Source: Paeniglutamicibacter gangotriensis Lz1y (GTDB lineage Bacteria > Actinomycetota > Actinomycetes > Actinomycetales > Micrococcaceae). Taken from it: DNA of 64,000 nt. Position numbers and translations under genes: made by a program. A model generated the notes under the pieces. That model made no database searches. It was given only the letters and a program-made list of their open reading frames with translations, and was not told the origin of the DNA. Below, in pieces: positions 1-8,339 of this stretch (positions within the stretch are counted from its first letter, which is position 1; each line of letters opens with the position of its first letter). The stretch lies in NCBI RefSeq assembly GCF_000348945.1, contig NZ_AOCK01000006.1:124001-188000 (forward strand), in the 5' to 3' direction.

Positions 1-1
1 G

Positions 2-727
2 GAGGCGCTGTACAGCTGGGGCTGGCGGGTACCGTTCTTCGTGGGCCTGCTGATCGGTCCGGTGGGCCTGTACATCCGGGCCCGGCTCGATGAGACCGAG
101 GAATTCACCAAGGGCGAGAAGACCAAGACCCCGCTCAAGGACTTGTTCGTGCACCACTACGGCCGCCTGCTGGCAGGTTCGGCGGTCATCGGGGTGGCAA
201 CCATCTCGGTGTACATGATCCTGTACATGCCGACCTTCGCCGTGAAGAACCTGGGCATCCCCGCCACCGCCGCGTTCCTGGGCGGTGTGGTGGCCGGGCT
301 CGTGGTGCTGGTCGGCGTCCCGTTCGTGGGGCACCTGGCCGACCGGGTGGGCCCGGCGAAGGTCATGACGTACTCGGCAATTGCCGCTCTGTTGCTGGCC
401 TGGCCGCTGTTCCAGCTGATGGTCACCAACCCGACGGTGCCGGTCATGGTCCTGGTCATCGCCCTGCTGGGCGTGCTCATGGCCTTCTACTTCGGGCCGC
501 TGCCGGCGCTGCTGTCCGCGATGTTTCCCTCCGCCATCCGTGGCACGGGCTTGGCGGTGACTTACAACGTGGGGGTGACGTTGCTCGGCGGCATCGCTCC
601 GCTCGTGCTGACCTGGCTGTTGGCTGTCACTGGCTCGTTGAATGCACCCAGCTTGTACTACATGGCCATCGCGGTGATTTCGTTGGTGGGGCTCTACTTC
701 GTGCGCACCCGCTACAACCAGCGCTGA
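2..727 (+). CDS. MFS transporter, MHS-type (C-terminal part)
   Basis: The frame is open at the left edge, so only about 241 C-terminal residues are present. They begin with a W-x-WR-x-PF motif and GLYIRARLDET, typical of the middle of metabolite:H+ symporters (ProP/KgtP/ShiA group of the major facilitator superfamily). About six hydrophobic membrane segments follow, with GHLADRVGPAKV as the usual cytoplasmic loop signature. It should sit in the inner membrane and import a small organic acid or osmolyte; the substrate cannot be told from this half. A hairpin follows the stop codon. Confidence 0.85.
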   Translation, partial: EALYSWGWRVPFFVGLLIGPVGLYIRARLDETEEFTKGEKTKTPLKDLFVHHYGRLLAGSAVIGVATISVYMILYMPTFAVKNLGIPATAAFLGGVVAGLVVLVGVPFVGHLADRVGPAKVMTYSAIAALLLAWPLFQLMVTNPTVPVMVLVIALLGVLMAFYFGPLPALLSAMFPSAIRGTGLAVTYNVGVTLLGGIAPLVLTWLLAVTGSLNAPSLYYMAIAVISLVGLYFVRTRYNQR

Positions 728-734
728 GCAGGGC

Positions 735-776
735 GTTGTCGGAGGGACCGGGACCAAGCCCGGTTTCTCCGGCAAC
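735..776 (+). terminator. hairpin after the MFS gene
   Basis: GTTGTCGGAG pairs with CTCCGGCAAC around an inner CCGGG/CCCGG stem, eight bases after the stop codon, followed by TTTG. It fits an intrinsic terminator with a short U tract. From here to the tRNA (777-943) I see no gene. Confidence 0.55.
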
Positions 777-943
777 TTTGCTCGCGGGAGGAATCGGCGC
801 CGCCGTCTTCGAAGCGCATGCATTGTTGAGAAAGCGGTTCGGAGCGGCGGCCGATTTGCCAAGTGAGTCATGTGTGTATTAGATTATTCTCTTGTTGCAG
901 CGCACCTGTTCGGAACGAAGGTATCCGGTCGGTAGTTGTTTCG

Positions 944-1016
944 GGGCCTTTAGCTCAGCTGGTAGAGCGTCACGTTTACACCGTGAATGTCATCGGTTCG
1001 ATCCCGGTAGGGCCCA
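944..1016 (+). tRNA. tRNA-Val (anticodon UAC)
   Basis: A complete 73-nt cloverleaf: acceptor GGGCCTT/AGGGCCC with one G-U pair, D stem GCTC/GAGC, anticodon stem TCACG/CGTGA with loop TTTACAC (anticodon TAC, reading GUA), T arm with GGTTCGATCC, discriminator A. CCA is not encoded. It is transcribed alone and followed at once by a strong terminator. Confidence 0.95.
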
Positions 1017-1024
1017 CAGTCAAG

Positions 1025-1071
1025 ATCCCTGGTGAAGTACGGCTTAAGTCCCACTTCACCAGGGATTTTTT
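1025..1071 (+). terminator. rho-independent terminator after tRNA-Val
   Basis: A perfect 14-bp stem (ATCCCTGGTGAAGT/ACTTCACCAGGGAT) followed by a run of six T, starting nine bases after the tRNA. Confidence 0.93.
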
Positions 1072-1104
1072 GTTGCTGTGACGGTGCCGCTTCCGCCACA
1101 TGCA

Positions 1105-1148
1105 AAGAGCCTCGCGGTCCCGGATGTATCCGGGACCGCGAGGCTCTT
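1105..1148. terminator. long perfect hairpin between tRNA-Val and the CsbD gene
   Basis: A 21-bp perfect stem with a two-base loop lies 21 bases past the stop of the leftward CsbD-like gene. T tracts are weak on both sides, but position and stability fit a terminator that separates the two converging units. Confidence 0.7.
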
Positions 1149-1169
1149 ACTTAATATTGAAAGTCTGTG

Positions 1170-1355
1170 TTAGCCGCCAGTGATGTCCTTGGTCGCGTCC
1201 TTGACGTGCTCCCCGGCCTGCTTGGCCTTGGCCGCGGCCTGGTCCTTGAGTCCTTCGGCCTGAAGGTTCTCGTTGTTCGTGGCGTCACCAAACTTTTCCT
1301 TGGCCTCGCCAGCGACTTCCTGCGCCTTGTTGCTGATCTTGTCTCCGAGTCCCAT
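1170..1355 (-). CDS. CsbD-like stress protein
   Basis: A 61-residue, charged, Ala/Lys/Glu-rich protein beginning MGLGDKISNKAQEVAGEAKEKFGDA, the pattern of the CsbD family: small soluble proteins usually under general-stress control, molecular role unknown. The frame is open further upstream, but this ATG has GAAGGG about nine bases before it and gives the usual family length. Nearly all residues are hydrophilic, suggesting a flexible helical protein. It stands alone between two strong hairpin regions. Confidence 0.85.
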   Translation of the reverse strand: MGLGDKISNKAQEVAGEAKEKFGDATNNENLQAEGLKDQAAAKAKQAGEHVKDATKDITGG

Positions 1356-1549
1356 GATGGGTTTTCCCTTCGTTTGATCCTGCTTGAACTCTCCCCACGC
1401 TAGGAACCTAACCTTAGCGTTTGCTGTTAACGGGGAAAAAATCTGCTGAAAAACCATGCCCACCCGAAGGAATGGTGCCGTTACACCGGCACGGTGACGC
1501 GGGAATCGTTGGCCCCCGCTTGATCAAAAGATTTTATGAATACACCCTG

Positions 1550-1605
1550 TTGACACTCCATGCCTCGGAGCCCTAGTCTGATTAAATCATATTTATGTCG
1601 GACGT
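1550..1605 (+). promoter_or_regulatory. promoter and candidate GntR operator before gntK
   Basis: TTGACA (1550-1555), an 18-bp spacer and TAGTCT (1574-1579) form a good sigma-70-like promoter for the gluconate genes. Downstream at 1595-1605, ATGTC-G-GACGT matches the GTM-N-KAC core known for operators of FadR-subfamily GntR repressors. Its place just after the start point suits repression. The GntR gene at 7402-8127 is the obvious candidate to bind it (inference). Confidence 0.5.
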
Positions 1606-1652
1606 CACGTTGTAATGTCCGCTATTTGCTTTGGTTCCACGATGGAGTGACG

Positions 1653-2168
1653 ATGAACAGCCCTGCTTACCCGCCCATGATCGTTATGGGCGTTTCCGGC
1701 TCCGGAAAATCAACGGTGGGGCGTTTGCTGGCCGAAAAGCTCGGTTCGGTGTTCATCGATGGCGACGACCTGCACCCAACATCGAACAAGGAAAAAATGG
1801 CTGCGGGGCACCCGCTCAATGATGTTGATCGCACGCCCTGGCTCGCAATCATCGGAGATGAACTCTCCCGAAGCGCCCAGGCCGGAGCGCCAGCCATCAT
1901 CGCCTGCTCGGCACTCAAACGCAGCTACCGCGACCTTTTGCGCGGCCACGAGCCCTCCACGATCTTCATCCATCTGCGCGGCACAGCCGATCTGATCCAG
2001 CATCGCCTGGATGAGCGGAGCCATGAATACATGCCCCCGACGTTGCTCACCTCGCAGTTGACCACCCTCGAAGCCCTCGGATCGGACGAGGCCGCCATCG
2101 AAGTCAATGTCAGCCTCAGCCCCGAGGACATCGTGACCCAGGTGGCCACCGAGCTCTCCACCATGTAA
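1653..2168 (+). CDS. gntK: gluconokinase
   Basis: A 171-residue kinase that phosphorylates D-gluconate to 6-phosphogluconate with ATP. The P-loop GVSGSGKST is near residue 12, followed by DGDDLHP and the conserved PLNDxDRxPWL segment that marks GntK-type gluconokinases; ACSALKRSYRDLLR and the RxxHEYMPPTLLxSQ segment are also typical. The chosen ATG has GGAG six bases upstream; longer readings would add about 31 unsupported residues. The permease gene follows after 49 bases, and gnd nearby uses the product. Confidence 0.95.
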   Translation: MNSPAYPPMIVMGVSGSGKSTVGRLLAEKLGSVFIDGDDLHPTSNKEKMAAGHPLNDVDRTPWLAIIGDELSRSAQAGAPAIIACSALKRSYRDLLRGHEPSTIFIHLRGTADLIQHRLDERSHEYMPPTLLTSQLTTLEALGSDEAAIEVNVSLSPEDIVTQVATELSTM

Positions 2169-2217
2169 CCAACCGGTTCCATTCCACCACCCGCTACACC
2201 TCCACCTCCGAAGGACA

Positions 2218-3624
2218 ATGATGACCGACGAGTTAGTTATGAACTGGACGCTGGGTACACCAGCGCTCCTCTCCATTGCCGTGGGCGCGATCCTGCTGCT
2301 ACTGCTGTTCATTATCAAATGGCGCATCCATGCGTTTGTGGCGCTGGTGGTCATCTCGCTGCTGACCGCCGTTGCCACGGGCATCCCCGTGGGCGCGGTG
2401 ATACCGACCCTGACCGGCGGCTTCGGCGGCACGCTTGCCTCCGTGGCCCTGCTGGTGGGCTTGGGTGCCATGCTCGGGCGGATGCTCGAGACCAGTGGTG
2501 GCGCCGAGGTGCTGACCAATGCGTTGATCAGTAGATTCGGGGAAAAGCGCGCACCGCTGGCGCTGTCCATCGCCTCACTGCTCTTCGGCTTCCCGATCTT
2601 CTTCGACGCCGGCCTGGTCGTCATGCTGCCGATCATCTTCACCGTGGCACGCCGCCTGGGCGGATCGTTCCTGGGCTACGCCTTCCCGGCAGCCACCGCC
2701 TTCTCGGTCATGCACATCTTCGTGCCGCCGCACCCGGGCCCGGTGGCCGCCTCCGGCCTGCTCGAAGCCAACGTCGGCCTGGTGCTGCTGCTGGGCCTCG
2801 TTGTTGCGCTTCCGACCTGGTACTTCGCCGGGCACCTCTACGGCAAGTACGTGGGACGCAAGTTCAACATCGCCATCCCCGACATTCTGGCCGGCACTGA
2901 GTCCGAAAAGCACGGCTTTGCCTCCACGCCGAAGCTGGGCACCGTAGTGACCCTGCTGCTGCTGCCGCTGATCCTGATCTTCATGAACACCGGCCTGAAC
3001 ACCCTGGCTTCCGCCGGTGCGGTCGACAAGGACGCCCAGTGGGTCCAGATCCTGCGCCTGATCGGCGAAACTCCCGTCGCTCTGCTCATCACCGTGTTGC
3101 TGGGCATGTACCTGCTGGGTTACAAGCAGAACAAGGACAAGACCCTGGTGGAGACCGTGGTCGATTCCGCGCTCGGCCCGGTCTGCTCGATCATCCTGAT
3201 CACCGGCGCCGGCGGCATGTTCGGTGCGGTGCTGCGCGCCAGCGGCATCGGCGATGCCGTGGCCGGCTCGCTTGACGCCCTCGGCCTGCCGGTCATTGTT
3301 GCCGGCTTCATCATCGCCGCCGTGGTGCGTGTCGCCCAGGGTTCGGCCACGGTCGCGTTGACCACCGCCGCAGCCATCATCCAGCCCGTGGTGGTGGGCA
3401 ACGCCGATTTCAACCAGATCGAGGTCGTGGCCATCGTGCTCGCCCTGGCCGCGGGCTCCGTATTCGCCGGCCACGTCAACGACTCGGGCTTCTGGCTGGT
3501 CTCGCGCTTCTTCGGGATGGACGTGAAAACCACGCTGAAGGTCTGGACCGTGGGTCAAGCGCTGGTCGGTGTCATCGGCTTCGCCATCGCGTACCTGATC
3601 TACGCCATCGCCACAGCGTTCTAG
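2218..3624 (+). CDS. gntP: gluconate:H+ symporter (GntP family)
   Basis: A 468-residue membrane protein with about 12-14 hydrophobic segments and GntP signatures: FGFPIFFDAGLVVMLPI, FVPPHPGPVAASGL, and FAGHVNDSGFWLVSRFFGM near the end. It imports gluconate with protons. There are two adjacent ATG codons (2218 and 2221); AAGGA at 2211-2215 is better spaced for the second, so the protein may be one residue shorter. It lies between gntK and the idonate/gluconate dehydrogenase genes, in one transcription unit. Confidence 0.93.
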   Translation: MMTDELVMNWTLGTPALLSIAVGAILLLLLFIIKWRIHAFVALVVISLLTAVATGIPVGAVIPTLTGGFGGTLASVALLVGLGAMLGRMLETSGGAEVLTNALISRFGEKRAPLALSIASLLFGFPIFFDAGLVVMLPIIFTVARRLGGSFLGYAFPAATAFSVMHIFVPPHPGPVAASGLLEANVGLVLLLGLVVALPTWYFAGHLYGKYVGRKFNIAIPDILAGTESEKHGFASTPKLGTVVTLLLLPLILIFMNTGLNTLASAGAVDKDAQWVQILRLIGETPVALLITVLLGMYLLGYKQNKDKTLVETVVDSALGPVCSIILITGAGGMFGAVLRASGIGDAVAGSLDALGLPVIVAGFIIAAVVRVAQGSATVALTTAAAIIQPVVVGNADFNQIEVVAIVLALAAGSVFAGHVNDSGFWLVSRFFGMDVKTTLKVWTVGQALVGVIGFAIAYLIYAIATAF

Positions 3625-3675
3625 GCGCATTTCCCTCACGGACACGTTTGGCACCCCTTTAGTTAAGGAAGATTC

Positions 3676-4449
3676 ATGGGCAGCAACCTTTTTGACCTCA
3701 CCGGCCGCATCGCGCTGGTCACCGGTTCCTCGCGCGGCATCGGCAAGGAACTCGCCGCCGGACTGGCGGACGCCGGCGCAACCATCGTCCTGCACGGGCG
3801 CAACACGCAGACCCTGGCGGCAACCACCGCCGAGTTTGCCAAGCGCTTCGGGCCCGAACGCATCTTTTCCTACGCGTTCGACGTCACCGACGCGCGGGCC
3901 GTGGCCAGCAACATCGCGGCCATCGAGGCCGAAGTGGGCCCGATCCGCATCCTGGTGAACAATGCCGGCATCCAGTACCGAGTCCCGCTGCTGGAGCTTG
4001 AGGTTGCGGACTGGCAGCGAGTGCTGGACACCAACCTGACCAGCGCGTTCCTGGTCGGCCGCGAGGCCGCCCGGGGCATGTTGGAGCGCGGGGAAGGAAA
4101 GATCATCAACATCTGCTCGGTGCAGACCGACCTGGCCCGCCCCACCATCGCCGCCTACACCGCGGCCAAGGGCGGGCTACGGAACCTGACCCGGGCCATG
4201 ACCGCCGAATGGGCGTCCGCCGGCCTGCAGATCAACGGCATCGCCCCGGGCTACATCCACACCGAAATGACGCAGAACCTGGTCGACGATGAAACCTTCA
4301 ACTCCTGGATCCTGGGCCGCACCCCGGCCGGGCGCTGGGGCACGGTGGCCGATCTGGCCGGACCGGCCGTGTGGCTGGCCTCCGACGGCTCCAACTACGT
4401 CAACGGCCAGACCATCTTCATCGACGGAGGCATGACCGTTGTCGTCTAA
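3676..4449 (+). CDS. idnO: gluconate 5-dehydrogenase (SDR family)
   Basis: A 257-residue classical short-chain dehydrogenase. The cofactor motif TGSSRGIG lies near residue 16 with HGRN typical of NADP(H) use, then NNAG, the catalytic Ser in NICSVQ and Y-x3-K (YTAAK). Overall it matches Gno/IdnO enzymes that interconvert 5-keto-D-gluconate and D-gluconate. AAGGA precedes the ATG. Its last 11 bases overlap the start of idnD, so the two are probably translationally coupled. Substrate is inferred from the gntK/gntP/idnD neighbours. Confidence 0.85.
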   Translation: MGSNLFDLTGRIALVTGSSRGIGKELAAGLADAGATIVLHGRNTQTLAATTAEFAKRFGPERIFSYAFDVTDARAVASNIAAIEAEVGPIRILVNNAGIQYRVPLLELEVADWQRVLDTNLTSAFLVGREAARGMLERGEGKIINICSVQTDLARPTIAAYTAAKGGLRNLTRAMTAEWASAGLQINGIAPGYIHTEMTQNLVDDETFNSWILGRTPAGRWGTVADLAGPAVWLASDGSNYVNGQTIFIDGGMTVVV

Positions 4450-5497
4450 CCCCAGCAACGCCGCCACCACGGCCACCGCGGTCATCGCCCACGCGGCCGG
4501 GGACCTGCGCGTGGAAACGATCAACGTTCCGGCACCGCAGGCGAATGAGGCACAAATCGCCATCGCCTACGGCGGGATCTGCGGATCGGACCTTCATTAC
4601 TGGAGCCATGGCGCCGCGGGGGAATCCATCCTCAAGGCACCCATGATCCTGGGCCACGAGATCGTCGGCACCATCACGGTGGCCGCGGCCGATGGCAGCG
4701 GACCAGCGGTGGGCACCGCGGTGGCAGTGCACCCGGCCACCCCCGGTGACACCGGGGCGCGCTACCCGCGGCAGCGACCCAACCTGTCCCCGGGCTGCAC
4801 CTACCTGGGCTCCGCAGCGCGCTACCCGCACACCGAGGGTGCGTTTGCCACGAGCGTGAACCTGCCCTCCCGGATGCTCCGGGCCCTGCCCGACGGGCTC
4901 TCGCTGCGCGATGCGGCACTGGCCGAACCCGCGGCGGTGGCCTGGCATGCGGTCTCCCGCGCCGGAGAGGTGGCAGGCAAGCGCGTCATGGTCATCGGCG
5001 CCGGGCCCATCGGGACGCTGGCCGTCGCGGTGCTCAAGCGCGCCGGAGCAAGCGAAATCATCGCGGTGGACATGTTCGATCGGCCGTTGGAGATCGCGGT
5101 GGCCGCCGGGGCCACCGCCACGCTGAAGGCCGACGATGTGGAGGCTATTTCCGCGATCGAGGCAGACGTGGTCATCGAGGCCAGCGGCAACCACCATGGC
5201 CTGGCCTCGGCGGTGCGCGGTGCTGTGCGTGGGGGACGGATCGTGATGGTCGGACTGCTGCCCTCCGGTGAGCAGCCCGCGCTGATCTCCCTGGCGATCA
5301 CCCGTGAGCTCGAACTTCTCGGATCCTTCCGCTTCAACGACGAGATCGATGAGGTGCTTACCGCGCTGGCCGAGGGGTCACTGGATCTCTCCTCCGTCGT
5401 CACTCACGAGTTCGACGTCACAGACGCGCTGGAGGCCTTCTCCGTCGCGAGGAACTCCGCCGAATCCGGCAAGGTGCTGCTGCGGTTCCAGCGGTAG
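4439..5497 (+). CDS. idnD: L-idonate 5-dehydrogenase (zinc-type MDR)
   Basis: A 352-residue medium-chain dehydrogenase. Catalytic-zinc residues are present in GGICGSDLHYW and LGHEIVG; the Rossmann motif GAGPIGTLA is near residue 185. TLGSAARYPHTEGAF-like spacing matches idonate dehydrogenases, oxidising L-idonate to 5-ketogluconate, the substrate of IdnO. The start is TTG with GGAGG eight bases upstream, inside idnO. Oddly, the structural-zinc lobe that normally has four Cys keeps only one (about residue 121), so that zinc is probably absent. Confidence 0.82.
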   Translation: MSSNPSNAATTATAVIAHAAGDLRVETINVPAPQANEAQIAIAYGGICGSDLHYWSHGAAGESILKAPMILGHEIVGTITVAAADGSGPAVGTAVAVHPATPGDTGARYPRQRPNLSPGCTYLGSAARYPHTEGAFATSVNLPSRMLRALPDGLSLRDAALAEPAAVAWHAVSRAGEVAGKRVMVIGAGPIGTLAVAVLKRAGASEIIAVDMFDRPLEIAVAAGATATLKADDVEAISAIEADVVIEASGNHHGLASAVRGAVRGGRIVMVGLLPSGEQPALISLAITRELELLGSFRFNDEIDEVLTALAEGSLDLSSVVTHEFDVTDALEAFSVARNSAESGKVLLRFQR

Positions 5498-5539
5498 GCG
5501 CTACTCTGCGCCGGGCCACTTGCCGAGCACCCAACACCA

Positions 5540-5584
5540 TGATTTGCCCTTCCTGACTCAAGATGAGTCCGGGAGGGCAAATCA
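5540..5584. terminator. bidirectional hairpin between idnD and the ferritin-like gene
   Basis: Two 21-base arms (TGATTTGCCCT... and ...AGGGCAAATCA) pair with only two mismatches around a three-base loop. It lies between two converging genes and probably ends both transcripts. Confidence 0.75.
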
Positions 5585-5673
5585 CGTTTCGGCACCAAAT
5601 CGGTGGGTATGCCCCCGTCGCTGGAGCACTGGCAGCCGCGGTGCTTAGCAAGTAACTTCGAGAGCCGGGAGGG

Positions 5674-6471
5674 CTATTCCAGCGGACCAAGTGGCTCGGT
5701 GCCGGGGTCGGCGAGCACCGAAATGGCAGCTTCACTGAATTCGCCCATCCCATGACGCCAATATTCGATTCTCGAAAACCCGCAGGCCCGCAGGGCGGAA
5801 CCATGATCGATTGCCAACACCGTCGATGCCCCCGCAGCGATGGCTCCCCAGACCAAGCCCACGGCCAGCCGCCCCACACGAGGGGTCCGAAGGAAACCTT
5901 GGCGAAGCCGATCGATCTGGAAGCGGATGTGGTCCCGCTCATCGAGGGCAATCCTCAAGCCGATGCCGCGAAGCACCGGATCCGGCGCACGCTCGGCAAG
6001 GGCAGTGAAATATCCCATGGCCACGGATTCGACGATCAGGAACAACCCCAGTTCGGTGCGCAGCCCGAGCATCCGGCGCAGTCGGACGAAGACCGAATCC
6101 GACCAGTGGGCCTTGAGGCTGAGCGCGTCAAGGTGGTCCAATCCGCGGCGGAAAAGTGCGGAATGCTTTTGTTCCTCTGCCACCAGCATTTCGAGCGCCG
6201 CGAGGTAGACCGGGTCACCCTCAAGCGCGGCCTTGGCCAGCAGATGTCTCCCGTCGCCACTTTCACCGAGTTCAAATCGTTGAAACGAGCGAATGAACGC
6301 CTGACGGGTGACGCTGTCCAAGAGCATCGGTGCATCCCAAGAGACTGTCGACTCGGAGCGCTGCTGCCGGGCAGGATTCTCTCGAAAGTGCGTGAGCCAC
6401 CGCTCGAATGCCCCGGTCATCGGAACCGAGGTCGAACCGATGGTGCCGGCTGTGGGTTTGATCATCGTCAT
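5674..6471 (-). CDS. ferritin-like diiron protein
   Basis: A 265-residue protein with two carboxylate/His iron-ligand sets: Glu upstream of EEQKH and Glu in ESVAMGYF upstream of DERDH, the E...ExxH repeated pattern of the ferritin-like diiron superfamily. The C-terminal third has a hydrophobic stretch (LAVGLVWGAIAAGASTVLAI). It could be an oxidase, hydroxylase or iron-handling protein; the substrate is unknown. The ATG at 6471 has GGAG five bases upstream; the longer frame has no ribosome site. It converges on idnD. Confidence 0.75.
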   Translation of the reverse strand: MTMIKPTAGTIGSTSVPMTGAFERWLTHFRENPARQQRSESTVSWDAPMLLDSVTRQAFIRSFQRFELGESGDGRHLLAKAALEGDPVYLAALEMLVAEEQKHSALFRRGLDHLDALSLKAHWSDSVFVRLRRMLGLRTELGLFLIVESVAMGYFTALAERAPDPVLRGIGLRIALDERDHIRFQIDRLRQGFLRTPRVGRLAVGLVWGAIAAGASTVLAIDHGSALRACGFSRIEYWRHGMGEFSEAAISVLADPGTEPLGPLE

Positions 6472-6619
6472 TGTTTCTCCATTCCGAGGGCCGCCAACCG
6501 GCATGCCCTGTCCGTGGTTCTCCTGGTGCTGTGCCCGTTGACCGAACCCTAGGCATGGATTGAGGTGCCGTGCGGGCAAGCCTGCCGTCATCCGGGTGGT
6601 TGCTTCAGATGCCCGGGCC

Positions 6620-6850
6620 TCAGCCGTCGGCGGGGTTTTCGGCTTCATCCGGGACCCAACGCAGGATGTTGCCCGGTTGGCAATCTAAGACGTTGCAGAT
6701 GGCATCGAGGGTGCTGAAACGGATGGCTTTCGCCCGACCGTTCTTGAGCACCGCGATGTTGGCGGGGGAGATTCCGACGGCTTCGGCAAACTCTCCCACC
6801 GTCATCTTTCGGCGTGCGAGTTCAACGTCGATATCCACGATGATTGCCAC
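6620..6850 (-). CDS. HTH transcriptional regulator (Cro/CI-like, YozG type)
   Basis: A 76-residue DNA-binding protein that is almost entirely one helix-turn-helix: LARRKMTVGEFAEAVGISPANIAVLKNGRAKAIRF. This short Xre type is typically paired with a DUF2975 membrane protein, as here. It starts with GTG that shares one base with the DUF2975 stop codon (TAGTG), so translation is coupled. The 20-bp palindrome in the promoter of the pair is the likely binding site, giving autoregulation (inference). Confidence 0.88.
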   Translation of the reverse strand: MAIIVDIDVELARRKMTVGEFAEAVGISPANIAVLKNGRAKAIRFSTLDAICNVLDCQPGNILRWVPDEAENPADG

Positions 6851-7329
6851 TAGACAACCTCGGCCAATTCATTTTCAAGCATCGTCGCGCTGCGGAGCAG
6901 CCCTCGCATGACGACCATGAGCAGGATGATCGAGGCCCCGGCAAAGCCCGCGGCGGCCACGGCGAGCAACACCCCGGGCCCACCGACCTGGACCACAAAT
7001 AAGAGGTGAACACCCGTGAAAAGAGTCAGGATCGTCAGAGCGATGGCAGCGCCGATGATGACGTTGACCCAGCGGAAGGCGTGTTCAGAGAAGATCGCGC
7101 CGCGTTCGACCATGGAGAGCAGCACCCAGGTGGCAAACAGGCCGATTTGGACGCAGGCGATCCCCACAATGGCGATCACTGTGTACGGGCCGGCGAGGAA
7201 GGCGATCTCGGGGAAGTCGTTGGCTGACACGCTGGCGAATGCGGGAATCACGTAAAGTTGGCCACCAAGCAGAACCAAGAAGACTAGGACGAGCAATACG
7301 CGCAGTGCGAGGATTACGGATTGTTTCAT
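6850..7329 (-). CDS. DUF2975 membrane protein
   Basis: A protein of about 159 residues with four hydrophobic membrane spans and MVERGAIFSEHAFRWVNVI between spans two and three, characteristic of DUF2975. Function is unknown; the family pairs with small HTH regulators. An in-frame ATG seven codons earlier (7350) lies inside the promoter spacer, so I prefer ATG 7329, which falls exactly at the predicted transcription start: a leaderless mRNA. Confidence 0.85.
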   Translation of the reverse strand: MKQSVILALRVLLVLVFLVLLGGQLYVIPAFASVSANDFPEIAFLAGPYTVIAIVGIACVQIGLFATWVLLSMVERGAIFSEHAFRWVNVIIGAAIALTILTLFTGVHLLFVVQVGGPGVLLAVAAAGFAGASIILLMVVMRGLLRSATMLENELAEVV

Positions 7330-7335
7330 ATATCG

Positions 7336-7364
7336 AGTATCGATAGGCATCTATCGATTGTCAA
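7336..7364 (-). promoter_or_regulatory. leaderless promoter with 20-bp palindromic operator
   Basis: Reading leftward: TTGACA (7364-7359), 17-bp spacer, GATACT (7341-7336), then seven bases to ATG 7329. The palindrome ATCGATAG-GCAT-CTATCGAT (7339-7358) fills the spacer and touches the -10 box. A protein bound here would block polymerase; the HTH protein of the same operon is the natural candidate. Confidence 0.7.
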
Positions 7365-7401
7365 TAGGTTGCGTGATCCGCGGTTGACGGTGTTTGGGGG
7401 A

Positions 7402-8127
7402 TTAGGCGCGCGGCTGCGGGAAAAGGCGCGGCTTGTGCGCCCACACCCCGCAGATCTCCTCATTGGTGCGGCGCATGATCAATTCCATGGACTCGCGTGC
7501 CCGATGCGGTTCGTGCGCCGAGATCGCATCGGCCACACCCTGGTGCCAGGCCAGGGCCTCCTCGTGCGGGTGCTCGGGCATCAGGCCCAGTTCGGTGCGT
7601 CCACGCAGCGTCTCGGCGATCGGGTTGGCGAGGTTCGCGAACATCTCATTGCCCGATGCCGCCAGCACCATCGCGTGGAAGCGGATATCAAGTTCCAGGA
7701 AGGACGCCAGATCCCCGGAGCGTCCGGCATGGCGCATCTGCGCGGCTAGGTTCAGCAGTTCGCCGCAAAATTCCGCCGGTGCATGCTCCGCGGCAAGTTC
7801 CGCGGCCATGGGCTCGACGGCAACTCGCAGTTCGGTCAGCGAACGCAATTGCGCGCCCTGGCCATCCCCGGCCAGCCGCCAACGGATCACCAACGGGTCA
7901 AAGGGGTTCCAGTCCGCGGGCGGCAGCACCCGGATCCCGACGCGCTTGGTGGAGACCACCAGCCCGGCCGAGGCCAGTACGCGCACGGCCTCGCGGATCA
8001 CCGAGCGCGAGACACTCAATTCGCTTTCCAGCTCCGCGGCCACGATCACCTCGCCGGCAGGAATAGAACCGTCAACGATCCGGCTTCCGAGGTGTTCAAC
8101 CGCGCGTTGATGCAATGACTTGGGCAT
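7402..8127 (-). CDS. GntR-family repressor (FadR subfamily)
   Basis: A 241-residue regulator: N-terminal winged helix (residues about 5-70, ELESELSVSRSVIREAVRVLASAGLV) and a C-terminal all-helical FCD ligand domain with the metal/ligand residues in LDIRFHAMVLAASGN and HxxVADAISAHEPHRA. It is divergent from gnd and close to gntK-gntP-idnO-idnD, so it probably senses gluconate or 6-phosphogluconate and represses these genes. This role is inference from neighbours. Confidence 0.9.
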   Translation of the reverse strand: MPKSLHQRAVEHLGSRIVDGSIPAGEVIVAAELESELSVSRSVIREAVRVLASAGLVVSTKRVGIRVLPPADWNPFDPLVIRWRLAGDGQGAQLRSLTELRVAVEPMAAELAAEHAPAEFCGELLNLAAQMRHAGRSGDLASFLELDIRFHAMVLAASGNEMFANLANPIAETLRGRTELGLMPEHPHEEALAWHQGVADAISAHEPHRARESMELIMRRTNEEICGVWAHKPRLFPQPRA

Positions 8128-8219
8128 GATCCAACCTTATCGGTATTCCGAGGCGCAAAATCCCGCGTGACTAAGGACAAAAGCGCGCATTTGCGGGGCA
8201 ACTTATGGCAACGGTGCGT

Positions 8220-8250
8220 GTTTGTCTGGCCATGGGCGCACCGGACAAAC
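8220..8250. promoter_or_regulatory. inverted repeat in the gntR-gnd divergent region
   Basis: GTTTGTCTGG (8220-8229) and CCGGACAAAC (8241-8250) are inverted copies with one mismatch, separated by 11 bases, about 90 bases before gnd; TAAAGT follows directly as a possible -10. It is a candidate operator for the adjacent GntR repressor. Outside this repeat I see nothing else clear in 8128-8339. Confidence 0.4.
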
Positions 8251-8339
8251 TAAAGTAGGTACAAGACACGGAGCCGTGCCCGGCCCTCTTTCGTGCCGGT
8301 ACTCGCCCGGCTCAGCACAATCGCAACGATGGAGACTAC

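Noticed and set aside
2575-3795. Long antisense frame opposite gntP
   Set aside because: His/Gln/Asp/Gly-rich shadow of a clear permease gene.
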